Source: Bacteroidota bacterium
GTDB lineage: Bacteria; Bacteroidota; Bacteroidia; Chitinophagales; Saprospiraceae
Direction of reading: 5' to 3'
Assembly: GCA_029572935.1 (NCBI GenBank)
Contig: JAKQHM010000052.1
Location: forward strand, 62,001 to 126,000
Length of the DNA: 64,000 bases
How positions within the stretch are numbered: the first letter of the stretch is position 1; each line of letters starts with the position of its first letter. The notes beneath the pieces were generated by a model, which saw only the letters and a program-made list of their open reading frames with translations, did no database searches and was not told the DNA's origin. The position numbers and the translations under genes were made by a program. Below are positions 1 through 8,374 of this stretch, piece after piece.

Positions 1-178
1 TTTGAAAATGCTGGAAGGACGATTTGCTTGCTCATTTATTTTTCCTCAAAATAGAATGAATCTTGATCCCGGCAACCCTGATACCATTAGATTTTTCAAT
101 GGATATTTTAAGGGTAAGTATTTGGAGAGATAGGAAATGTAGTTTTTTAGAAATGAACCTGTTGATGGAGTGATTAAA

Positions 179-221
179 GGCACAAGTCTTCCCGCCCAGG
201 CGGGACAGGAATACTTGAGAC
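179..221 (+). repeat. Family A imperfect-palindromic repeat, copy A1
   Basis: ggcacaagtcttcccgcccaggcgggacaggaatacttgagac; matches the family A consensus GGCACAAGTCGTCCCGCCAAGGCGGGACAGGAAGACTTGCGCC. Confidence 0.85.
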
Positions 222-316
222 GATATAGGAGCTGGAATATTAAGAGCAAGCTATTGATCGAAGTTAAAAAAATGTTAAAATTTAACTAAATATTAAAAAA
301 ATATTTAGGAATAATT

Positions 317-324
317 TATTTTTG
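317..324 (+). promoter_or_regulatory. Candidate Bacteroidota -7 box (TATTTTTG) upstream of the lipoprotein gene
   Basis: Matches TAnnTTTG; followed by AAC as in the 4433-4440 box; no clear -33 TTTG at the expected spacing. Confidence 0.35.
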
Positions 325-1683
325 AACAAAATTATATTTTATGTTACCACCAACCACCAACCACCAACCACCAACCACCAACCACCAACCAGTAGGTATT
401 TAATTAGGGTTAGGAATCTAATATGGGTAACAGTGTGTTTATTTTTAATTCAAGCCTGTACACATTGGGAGCAAGTCGAAACAGCATCATCAGGAAATTC
501 GATTGATTTAAAACCTCGGACAAGTTGTGAGCCTGATTATAGTGATGGTCGTTTAAATTTTACAGACTCAGCTGAATATATTTGTTTCTTAGATTATTTA
601 TATGATTTGACTTATGGAGATTCTACCCTTATCTCAGTAGATTCTATTTTAAACGAGATTGAATCCGATCTGGGTCATGTGTCCTTAAGGAGTCAGGCCT
701 TTGATCAGGATGGTGATTATGATCCTGATTTGTCACAAGATATTTTTTTAGGCGATGATATATTAAGATCTGTACTAAATGAATATTATGAAGTGAGAGT
801 GGGTACAAACATTGTGGTGCATCAATGCCCAACTGCATTGTATATCATAGATGGCAACTCATCGTCTGCCTCTTCATCAGTCACAAAGCTAAGAAATTCA
901 ATAAAAGGAGAATTACTCCCATTGTCTGACTTGGATACCAATATGACGGTTATTCATTTTGGAGATGATCAAACTGATTTAGGGCCCAGGAGTCCTTTGT
1001 GCGATTATAAGATTTTTATAGATCAAGACAGATGTCTGGATCCGCTCTCCGTTACCATTACTGTTGAATATAGAGGACAATTGACCACGGATGAATGTAG
1101 AGGTACAGTCAATTTGGGCGATGGTACCACTATCAATCTCTCCCCTCCGGCAAAAGCTTTTTTAATATCGCACACCTATACTTCTTATGCTGTTTTAACT
1201 GTTGCATTTGATTTTAAAGGTGAAATTTTAGGAGTCCCTGATCAATGTAATTATGCCACTTCCCGAAGTGTTGATACCCGGTCAAGGACTTGTGAACAAA
1301 AATTGATGACAGTTGAGGTATCAAAAGTTTCGACAGATGGCCAGTATAGACTCATCCAAAGGGTCAGCAGTGACTTTGATGGGTGGGGATATTATGTGGC
1401 CAACAAGACCATCGCGCAAAAGTTGATTTCCAGTAAATTCAAATCATACAAGGTGGATCGCATTGATTCTGATATAGAGGCTACTTTTAGGAATGTAAAT
1501 TGTATTTATCAGGACGATGAGGCTGATTTTGATTTTTGCAGAAATTGTAAGGATGAATTGGCTCGGAGGAGAGAAAGTTGGAGTAGTAGTTACCATGCCA
1601 ATGGCGATGTATTAGGAAGGGCAAAAATCAGAGAAGGTTCGTTGCAACTAAGTCAAACCCAAAGTCTGCCCCACTGTCAGTAA
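322..1683 (+). CDS. Cys-rich secreted lipoprotein of unknown function; 5' end contains a heptanucleotide repeat
   Basis: 453-aa ORF with lipobox-like LFLIQAC; frame opens only from TTG (322) in this assembly; the ATG at 341 is out of frame because of the heptamer tract. Confidence 0.6.
   Translation: MNKIIFYVTTNHQPPTTNHQPPTSRYLIRVRNLIWVTVCLFLIQACTHWEQVETASSGNSIDLKPRTSCEPDYSDGRLNFTDSAEYICFLDYLYDLTYGDSTLISVDSILNEIESDLGHVSLRSQAFDQDGDYDPDLSQDIFLGDDILRSVLNEYYEVRVGTNIVVHQCPTALYIIDGNSSSASSSVTKLRNSIKGELLPLSDLDTNMTVIHFGDDQTDLGPRSPLCDYKIFIDQDRCLDPLSVTITVEYRGQLTTDECRGTVNLGDGTTINLSPPAKAFLISHTYTSYAVLTVAFDFKGEILGVPDQCNYATSRSVDTRSRTCEQKLMTVEVSKVSTDGQYRLIQRVSSDFDGWGYYVANKTIAQKLISSKFKSYKVDRIDSDIEATFRNVNCIYQDDEADFDFCRNCKDELARRRESWSSSYHANGDVLGRAKIREGSLQLSQTQSLPHCQ
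344..388 (+). repeat. Heptanucleotide tandem repeat (ACCACCA)x6 + ACC
   Basis: Direct reading: accaccaaccaccaaccaccaaccaccaaccaccaaccaccaacc. Confidence 0.9.
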
Positions 1684-1713
1684 GATGTTTTATCAAACAT
1701 GTAAAGTGAAACC

Positions 1714-2577
1714 ATGGAGGGAATTGTAAGGAATTTAGTCATTATATTAATATCGGGTAGCCTAACCCCAGCTCTAATCTGCCAGGAATCCAACTGGAAA
1801 ATTGATCCGAAAGTGAACTTGTTTTATGGATACACCGGAAACAATGTAACGTACGAAGTAAAGAAGTTTAATTCCGTCAAATTTACATACCGGGCCAACC
1901 AGTGGCGAGGACCTGGCATAGATTCATCAAAATTTATCAAACGAGAAGAATATAATGGGATTGTCCAAACAAGAGATTACTTCACCTGGGAGCCGGAGAT
2001 CAGTCTGCGGCGCCAGTTTTGGAATAAAAGGATGGACGTAGGACTCAAGTTTTTCTACCGGATGAAAAAGGTGGATATCCAATATTACTTTCAGTATCCA
2101 TTTGATTATAAAAATCCGGATTTTAGTACATTTGAAAATAGCACTTCTGCAAATGTACATTATTTTGGTTTTGGACTCCAGTTTGGGTATCATTTTAAAA
2201 GGCCGGATATCTGGATCCGTGCCGGTATGGAATACGAAGCCAATAATAATAGTAATAACTCAAGTGGATACATTAGCACTTTGCTCAGTTCAGAAGGATT
2301 TGAATTTAAAAAGGTATTGGATAGAAGCGGCTACAAGTTTGGAATTGATTTAGGCAATGCATTTCGTAATTATAATTTTGAGATCAGCAAGTTTTTTGGT
2401 CCCAGGCTCTATGGAGGGCTGAGCGTTAGGTTTAACGCACCTGGTGATGAAGATATCAGTATTTCTGAACTATTTTCATTATTTGACACGAATAAACAGG
2501 AATTGTTACAAAAGGGATCTATTGTGATTAAAGACATATTGTTTGGTTTGCATTTTGGATATTTATTGGATTTATAG
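1714..2577 (+). CDS. Secreted/outer-membrane beta-barrel-like protein, paralog 1
   Basis: Signal peptide, aromatic/alternating strand pattern; shares FYGYTGNNVTYEVKKFNS..YNGIVQTRDY with the next ORF. Confidence 0.65.
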   Translation: MEGIVRNLVIILISGSLTPALICQESNWKIDPKVNLFYGYTGNNVTYEVKKFNSVKFTYRANQWRGPGIDSSKFIKREEYNGIVQTRDYFTWEPEISLRRQFWNKRMDVGLKFFYRMKKVDIQYYFQYPFDYKNPDFSTFENSTSANVHYFGFGLQFGYHFKRPDIWIRAGMEYEANNNSNNSSGYISTLLSSEGFEFKKVLDRSGYKFGIDLGNAFRNYNFEISKFFGPRLYGGLSVRFNAPGDEDISISELFSLFDTNKQELLQKGSIVIKDILFGLHFGYLLDL

Positions 2578-2601
2578 GTCTAGATTTTATAAGAACATAA
2601 A

Positions 2602-3465
2602 TTGAGCATGATTGAATATCGATTTTCATTGATCAATGGAAAATTATTTTCATTTTGTTTGTGGGTGATTCTTCACACAAGTACTCTGGCTCAATGGAAG
2701 GGGTTTGACCTATCCATCCAAGGTGGTCTGCTGTATGGATATACAGGGGATAATGTGAATTATTCAGTGAAGAAATTTAACAGCTACAATGCGCGCTCTA
2801 ATCCTGATTACTGGAAGGGGGCTGAAAGCTTACCAGATGAATTGTATAAATTGAAATATTACGAGGGGATTACAGAAGTTCGGGATTATGTTTCGGCCCG
2901 GATGGATTTCCAGTTACGGCGGATTTTGTTTTGGGATCGCATGGATCTCGGGCTGAGGATGGGATATTTTTTCAAAAGAAGAGATTACGATTATTATATT
3001 CTTGATCCAATATTTTTAACCTGGCCGGGCAGTTTACTTCATTTTCCTACCACATCGGAATATTTGCATTACCTGAATCTTGGAGTTCAGCTGGGTTTCA
3101 GACTGCCTCGATACAAGTCTTGGCTGAGATTCAGTCTGGAGCGCAGTATCAACTTCAATCGGAATGTGGATTTTGTCATGGCCTATGACCTGTATGGGCG
3201 AATGGACTTCAGAGTGCGTCACATACGCAAGTCTGGATGGGACAGAAGTCTGCCTTTGACTGTAGAACTGACCCGGACTGTCAGTCAGAATTGGTCGGTA
3301 GGAGTAAATGCGAGATTTTTGATGAGGCGAACATCTGATGAAAGTGTAACTGAGGAGTTTGAACTGATCGACACATTTGATCAGGAGGTATTGCAGAGAG
3401 GATTATACAGGATGAAGGATATTTTCGTGGGGATCCACGCAAGCTATCGGATATGGGGTAATTAG
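2602..3465 (+). CDS. Secreted/outer-membrane beta-barrel-like protein, paralog 2
   Basis: LLYGYTGDNVNYSVKKFNS..YEGITEVRDY, co-linear with the upstream ORF; same length (287 aa); TTG start in track. Confidence 0.65.
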   Translation: MSMIEYRFSLINGKLFSFCLWVILHTSTLAQWKGFDLSIQGGLLYGYTGDNVNYSVKKFNSYNARSNPDYWKGAESLPDELYKLKYYEGITEVRDYVSARMDFQLRRILFWDRMDLGLRMGYFFKRRDYDYYILDPIFLTWPGSLLHFPTTSEYLHYLNLGVQLGFRLPRYKSWLRFSLERSINFNRNVDFVMAYDLYGRMDFRVRHIRKSGWDRSLPLTVELTRTVSQNWSVGVNARFLMRRTSDESVTEEFELIDTFDQEVLQRGLYRMKDIFVGIHASYRIWGN

Positions 3466-3620
3466 GGTCAGTGTATGAGCATACCGAGACTGAAATTTTA
3501 TGTCTGATTTATGAAATTTCGAAAAAATAAAGGAGTCAATGGATATATGAACCTCTACTGGAGAAGTAATTCTGGATAATCAATATTTGGAAATATCGGG
3601 CCGTGATGGGGAAGTAGGCA

Positions 3621-3675
3621 GGAGGAGCAATCGGTGCATGAAAACAGGATCGCAGTTGCAAACTGCGACCATCGA
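3621..3675 (+). repeat. Family B palindromic repeat, copy B1
   Basis: AGCAATCGGTGCATgAAAACAGGATCGCAGTTGCAAACTGCGACCATCG; stem TCGCAGTT-GCA-AACTGCGA. Confidence 0.8.
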
Positions 3676-3693
3676 ATAGACGTGCGGCGACAG

Positions 3694-3743
3694 GGATCGG
3701 TGCATCAAAACAGGATCGCAATTGCAAACTGCGACCATCGTGT
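3694..3743 (+). repeat. Family B palindromic repeat, copy B2
   Basis: ATCGGTGCATcAAAACAGGATCGCAaTTGCAAACTGCGACCATCGTGT. Confidence 0.8.
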
Positions 3744-3895
3744 TTTAATAGAGACCAGGAAAATTGTAGTATTGGATTACAGGTAATATGTGCTTGGAGA
3801 TCGGTATTCAAATTTTAGCTCAATTAAGATACTTGCGTCTACATCAATTATAGTATAGGTACAAGACATCCCACCAGGGCGGGACAGGAATACTT
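3744..3895 (+). pseudogene. Duplicated 3' end of the FISUMP/T9SS gene plus its downstream sequence
   Basis: Near-identical to 9277-9428; 3745-3786 still encodes LIETRKIVVLDYR*, the terminal residues of the CDS ending at 9319. Confidence 0.85.
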
Positions 3896-3900
3896 GCGCC
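3858..3900 (+). repeat. Family A repeat, copy A2
   Basis: ggtacaagacatcccaccagggcgggacaggaatacttgcgcc. Confidence 0.85.
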
Positions 3901-3916
3901 AACAGGGAAAAGGAAA

Positions 3917-3959
3917 GGCACAAGTCTTCCCGCCAAGGCGGGACAGGAAGACTTGCGGC
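3917..3959 (+). repeat. Family A repeat, copy A3
   Basis: ggcacaagtcttcccgccaaggcgggacaggaagacttgcggc. Confidence 0.9.
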
Positions 3960-3982
3960 AATAAAAGGAATGGAAAAGGAAA

Positions 3983-4025
3983 GGCACAAGTCGTTCCGCC
4001 AAGGCGGGACAGGAAGACTAGCGGC
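3983..4025 (+). repeat. Family A repeat, copy A4
   Basis: ggcacaagtcgttccgccaaggcgggacaggaagactagcggc; 66 bp after A3. Confidence 0.9.
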
Positions 4026-4048
4026 AATAAAAGGAATGGAAAAGGATA

Positions 4049-4091
4049 GGCACAAGTCGTCCCGCCAAGGCGGGACAGGAAGACTTGCGCC
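4049..4091 (+). repeat. Family A repeat, copy A5
   Basis: ggcacaagtcgtcccgccaaggcgggacaggaagacttgcgcc; 66 bp after A4; matches consensus. Confidence 0.9.
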
Positions 4092-4118
4092 AACAGGGGC
4101 CAACAGGGGGTAGGCAGA

Positions 4119-4174
4119 GGGAGCAATCGGTGCATTAAAACAGGATCGCAGTTGCAAACTGCGATCATCGTGTA
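4119..4174 (+). repeat. Family B palindromic repeat, copy B3
   Basis: GGGAGCAATCGGTGCATtAAAACAGGATCGCAGTTGCAAACTGCGAtCATCGTGT. Confidence 0.8.
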
Positions 4175-4230
4175 GGAATGGAAAAGGAAAGCAGGAAGTA
4201 CTTGAGACAATGGATGATGGAATGATAAAA

Positions 4231-4273
4231 GGCACAAGTCGTCCCGCCCAGGCGGGACAGGAAGACTGGCGCC
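4231..4273 (+). repeat. Family A repeat, copy A6
   Basis: ggcacaagtcgtcccgcccaggcgggacaggaagactggcgcc; preceded by a truncated A right end near 4190-4208. Confidence 0.9.
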
Positions 4274-4340
4274 AACAATGGGTTTACTTCCTATTTCCAC
4301 CAACATCCGCTCTCACTCTGTTTCTCATTCTTTTAAAAGT

Positions 4341-4383
4341 GGCATAAGTCATCCCGCCCAGGCGGGACAGGAAGACTTGCGCC
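4341..4383 (+). repeat. Family A repeat, copy A7
   Basis: ggcataagtcatcccgcccaggcgggacaggaagacttgcgcc. Confidence 0.9.
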
Positions 4384-4409
4384 AAGAGGGTTATCATGGA
4401 GAATTTTTT

Positions 4410-4440
4410 TTTGAAAATTATTGACATTTCTTTATTTTTG
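4410..4440 (+). promoter_or_regulatory. Bacteroidota-type promoter TTTG-N19-TATTTTTG
   Basis: TTTG at 4410-4413 and TATTTTTG at 4433-4440, 19-nt spacing, upstream of the 4523 CDS. Confidence 0.6.
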
Positions 4441-4522
4441 AACCAGCTTCAACTGTCATGACCGTTTTTGGAAATCCCCAGAATTCGGGGAAATGCTTAT
4501 ATTTCAATTTAAATCGCTCCCT

Positions 4523-7500
4523 ATGAATTTGAAAATTCCATTGCTTCTATGCTCGATCAGCTTTTGTTCGTGGCATCATATCAGCTCACAGAGCCAGACG
4601 AAAGACAGAATGTCGGAAATCCCGGGTTCAACGGCTGGCAGATTCTACGAAGGGAAGGATAGAGTATTGTACAACTACACCAGCGATTGTACAAAGTCAT
4701 GGGTATACAAATCCACTGACGAAGGTGAATCCTGGGATCCTATTGTGAATATTTCATTTCCCAAGGAATCCGAGTTTAACTTGAGCTCGGATGGGACACT
4801 ATTCACCAAGAACCACAACGAGGCTTATTATTCAACGGACAATGGAGACAGCTGGACTCCCTTTCAGACCAGTAATTGGTCCTCGTATAAATATCTAAGT
4901 GGTTCCTCGGTGGATAATATTTTTGTCCTGGTTGGTTCAGCAGTCTACAGAAGTACCTCGCAGGGAGCCAATTGGACCAAAGTCATCAACAATGTGAATG
5001 GCACTAAAATGATTTTTTATCAGGATCCTTCCACTCAATTTTTATATATCTGTTCTGAAAATGAAATTTTTCAATCGAAGAATTTGGGAATGAACTGGAA
5101 CAGTTTGTTCAAGGATCGTTTTTCCGGAGTGGAAATGCCAAGGATGATCAGTGGTGCCAACAACCGGATCTATTTGGCAGGTCATGATTACATATGGGTG
5201 CTTTCCAATCAGGGGACCCTGCGTACCAAAACCAATCTGGTAAAAAGCAGTCAAAGAATGGTCCATCTTTGTCAGACAGATTCTGGACGATTGATAGCAT
5301 TTGAATTTTCGTCCAATTATTATTCAGACAATGAGGGAGGAAGCTGGAAAGAATATAATAATTCCAGTGGATTGGTCCTGAATCAACTGTTTCATTCGTC
5401 GTTTGGGGTTTTATTTGGGACAGCTGATCACAATTCAGCCATTTACAGATCAGAAGATAGAGGACAAAGCTGGCAAATATCGACCAAGGGGATACAGGGG
5501 TCTATGGTTATGGATATTTTGCATTTGACCAAAGACCGTTATTTTGTAATGAATGAAAATGGGTATTATCTCACTGAGGATGGAGGGAGGAATTACATAC
5601 TGATTCACCAGTTGAAGAGCAGATATTATTTAAATGCTTATTCCAAGTATAAGCTGATGTGTGTTCTTGGGGATCACTTCTTTTATGCTGATGGCAATGA
5701 AATATACCGGTATCATATAGTGAATGGGCAAAAGAAATTGATTTATACTATAACACAAAGTGGATTCAACGGAATGGCATGCAATGCTTCCAATCAAATG
5801 TTGTTTTTTTCTACGCGTTCGAACTTATATCGCTCTTCGGATTTGGGAGACCGATGGTTTAAGCTGAGGACGCCTGTGACCGTAGAATCCATGGGGCAAC
5901 CCATCATCACGAACGAAGCTCTGGTGATCAATATCGGTCCAAGCATCTATCGATCGATGGATTATGGTAATCAATGGACCAGGACAGGAGATTTTCCCGA
6001 TTTTGTTGATGTACTTCATAGTCCATATCCATCCATGATTTATTTTGTTCAGAGGGATAGTTTAGGGTATACCGATCTCTTTCAATCTTTTGATGCAGGA
6101 TTGAGCTGGCTCAAATCCGATATATCAAACCCGCTTCCCAATAGAGAGGAATTTGCTGTGTGGATCAATAATCAAGGCGATCTTTTTCTGAAAGGTTTTG
6201 GGGGTGAAGTATACCGATCTTTTGATATGGGTCAGAGTTTCGCGTTATATCACGATATTGGAGAGAATGAAACCGGAATATTTGTGGGTGATGATCAAAG
6301 GCTCTATGTGAAAGGTAATTGCTTTTTTTACAGATTGGCGGAGCCTACCTCTGATCGGAAGATTGCAAAAGGAATTTTATTTAAGGACGATGACCAGAAT
6401 TGCAACCAAGAACCTACTGAGTCAGCTCAATCAGGAGTTCAGATACGCGTCAGCGACGCCAACTTTACACGATTCCTGTATTCCAATCCTGTGGGGGAAT
6501 TTTATTTTGAACCTCCTGCTGGTGATTTCGAATTGGAGGCAAGTAATATCAGTAAATATCAGAATTCTTGCATTCTCAAGTTAAATGGTGCCAGTCTGGA
6601 TTTCACCAAGACCATTGAGCTGGGCTTACAGGAATTGAAAAAATGTTCTGAGCCCGAGGTGGACTTAAGTATTCCATTGCTGAGGAGGTGTTTTGAATCC
6701 ACCATTTACCTGAGGTATGGAAACAAGGGAACAGACATAGCCAAAAAAGCAGAGGTTGAACTGATTCTGGATCCCTATCTTGTATTTGTCAGATCCAGTC
6801 ACTCCAATATCCAGGTAAATGGAGACACAGTACGTTTTATCCTTGGAGATTTACCCAGGGACTTTTATGATAGACTGGAAATAACCGTCAAAGTCTCCTG
6901 CACAGCCCAATTGGGTCAGAAGCACTGTATAGAAGCAAGAATCGGATCGGACGAAGGATGTATTTCGGAATCTTCAGCTATTATAAAGACTTCCGCGAGT
7001 TGTATGGGAGATTCGGTTTTGTTGACCATTTCCAATTTAAGTTCTGTCGCGACGAGCAGTCTGAGATCCTGGAAACTGCTGGAGTTGGATCAAAACTCCA
7101 TTCAGACCATCGCATCCGGATTTTTTAAACTGAAGGGTTTTGAAAACAAGAGTTTTTCCATTCTGGCCTCCGAACGGGAACAGTTATTTTCTGCCGAACA
7201 GGAGGAGTCCTATCCTTATAACAAAGTCAGTCAGACCCCTGTCAGCAATTGTTTGAACCATCCGGGATTCAGGAATTCCATCGATGAGGATGAACCGTTT
7301 TATGATCTGGAATGCCGGACCAATGTAGGCAGTTATGATCCAAATGACATCACAGGACTGCCTCATGGTTTGGGACCGGACAAGAGGATTGAAGATCAGC
7401 AGGAGTTGGAATACACCATCAGGTTTCAGAATACCGGAACCGATACGGCATTCCATGTAGCCATCGTCAATGACCTGCGGACTACCAATCTGGATCCGGG

Positions 7501-8038
7501 AAGTATTGTTCTGGGCTCTTCATCGCATCCATACGTCATGAGTTTGGTCAATGGGAACAGCTTGATTTTTTCATTCAACAACATCATGCTTCCGGATTCA
7601 CACGTCAACCCGATCCAATCCAATGGTTTTTTTAAATATAAAATTAAACCCAGGAAGCAATTGCCCAGGAACATCCAATTGCAGAATAGGGCTTCTATCT
7701 ATTTTGACTACAATGATCCGGTGGAGACCAATACAGAATTGCATACCATCGGTCTTCCTTTGGTTTCATCTGACACTGATATCACACCCACCGAGGATAT
7801 TGCATTTTTTTTAAGTCCCAATCCTGTTTTTGATTTTGTCAGATTACACTTTACTGGAGTCGATAGAGGTATATCCAGGTTTGAGATCAGGGATTTATGG
7901 GGCCGTAGAGCAAAGTGGGTCTGGTATGATGCAAATAGCCATATAGTGGACATTCGGAATTGTCCGGTGGGAATCTATTTTGTTTACCTTGAAATGGAAG
8001 ATGGGCGTCGTTTATGTCAGAAACTTGTGAAACAATAA
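4523..8038 (+). CDS. T9SS-secreted protein with Asp-box/BNR (sortilin/sialidase-like) repeats, a DUF7619-like domain and a C-terminal sorting domain
   Basis: Repeated S.D.G.SW motifs (STDEGESWDP, STDNGDSWTPF, SEDRGQSWQIS); GSYDPNDITGLP..IRFQNTGTDTAFHVAIVNDL..ASIYFDYNDPVETN; C-terminal FLSPNPVFDFVRLHF..; ORF track start 4493, ATG at 4523 precedes the signal peptide. Confidence 0.85.
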   Translation: MNLKIPLLLCSISFCSWHHISSQSQTKDRMSEIPGSTAGRFYEGKDRVLYNYTSDCTKSWVYKSTDEGESWDPIVNISFPKESEFNLSSDGTLFTKNHNEAYYSTDNGDSWTPFQTSNWSSYKYLSGSSVDNIFVLVGSAVYRSTSQGANWTKVINNVNGTKMIFYQDPSTQFLYICSENEIFQSKNLGMNWNSLFKDRFSGVEMPRMISGANNRIYLAGHDYIWVLSNQGTLRTKTNLVKSSQRMVHLCQTDSGRLIAFEFSSNYYSDNEGGSWKEYNNSSGLVLNQLFHSSFGVLFGTADHNSAIYRSEDRGQSWQISTKGIQGSMVMDILHLTKDRYFVMNENGYYLTEDGGRNYILIHQLKSRYYLNAYSKYKLMCVLGDHFFYADGNEIYRYHIVNGQKKLIYTITQSGFNGMACNASNQMLFFSTRSNLYRSSDLGDRWFKLRTPVTVESMGQPIITNEALVINIGPSIYRSMDYGNQWTRTGDFPDFVDVLHSPYPSMIYFVQRDSLGYTDLFQSFDAGLSWLKSDISNPLPNREEFAVWINNQGDLFLKGFGGEVYRSFDMGQSFALYHDIGENETGIFVGDDQRLYVKGNCFFYRLAEPTSDRKIAKGILFKDDDQNCNQEPTESAQSGVQIRVSDANFTRFLYSNPVGEFYFEPPAGDFELEASNISKYQNSCILKLNGASLDFTKTIELGLQELKKCSEPEVDLSIPLLRRCFESTIYLRYGNKGTDIAKKAEVELILDPYLVFVRSSHSNIQVNGDTVRFILGDLPRDFYDRLEITVKVSCTAQLGQKHCIEARIGSDEGCISESSAIIKTSASCMGDSVLLTISNLSSVATSSLRSWKLLELDQNSIQTIASGFFKLKGFENKSFSILASEREQLFSAEQEESYPYNKVSQTPVSNCLNHPGFRNSIDEDEPFYDLECRTNVGSYDPNDITGLPHGLGPDKRIEDQQELEYTIRFQNTGTDTAFHVAIVNDLRTTNLDPGSIVLGSSSHPYVMSLVNGNSLIFSFNNIMLPDSHVNPIQSNGFFKYKIKPRKQLPRNIQLQNRASIYFDYNDPVETNTELHTIGLPLVSSDTDITPTEDIAFFLSPNPVFDFVRLHFTGVDRGISRFEIRDLWGRRAKWVWYDANSHIVDIRNCPVGIYFVYLEMEDGRRLCQKLVKQ

Positions 8039-8212
8039 AATCAACTCTTAAATGGAAAAGCTCTATTCATTGCACCATTATGAAAAATTTCAGGTTTTAC
8101 CTATTCGTTTGTTTTGAAATTGCTATTAGACGTCAATGTATTTTTTAGGTTCCGGGTTCTTATTTGAATTCATTTTCGATGTAGTGCTGAGAATATATAA
8201 GAGTGAAGGAAA

Positions 8213-8255
8213 GGCACAAGTCGTCCCGCCAAGGCAGGACAGGAAGGCTTGAGAC
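8213..8255 (+). repeat. Family A repeat, copy A8
   Basis: ggcacaagtcgtcccgccaaggcaggacaggaaggcttgagac. Confidence 0.88.
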
Positions 8256-8277
8256 AATGGATGATGGAATGATATAA

Positions 8278-8320
8278 GGCACAAGTCGTCCCGCCAAGGC
8301 GAGACAGGAAGACTTGCGCC
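8278..8320 (+). repeat. Family A repeat, copy A9
   Basis: ggcacaagtcgtcccgccaaggcgagacaggaagacttgcgcc; 65 bp after A8. Confidence 0.88.
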
Positions 8321-8374
8321 AACAGAGTATATTAGTTTTAATACATTCAATTGTGCGAATTAATAATTAAGAAT

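Noticed and set aside
322-324. TTG as the true start codon of the first lipoprotein
   Set aside because: Not fully excluded, but it overlaps a -7-like box and an ATG lies 19 nt downstream just before the heptamer tract. Treated as doubtful.
3777-4306. Two overlapping 152-aa minus-strand ORFs (3777..4235, 3848..4306) with repeating GASLPVPPWRDDLCLSF peptides
   Set aside because: They are translations of the family A/B repeats in two different frames. The 66-bp spacing (22 codons) keeps the frame open; no initiation context or codon-level conservation.
3858-4383. CRISPR-like array (regularly spaced 43-bp repeats)
   Set aside because: Spacers are near-identical rather than unique, repeats are diverged and dispersed over 12 kb, and no cas genes are present.
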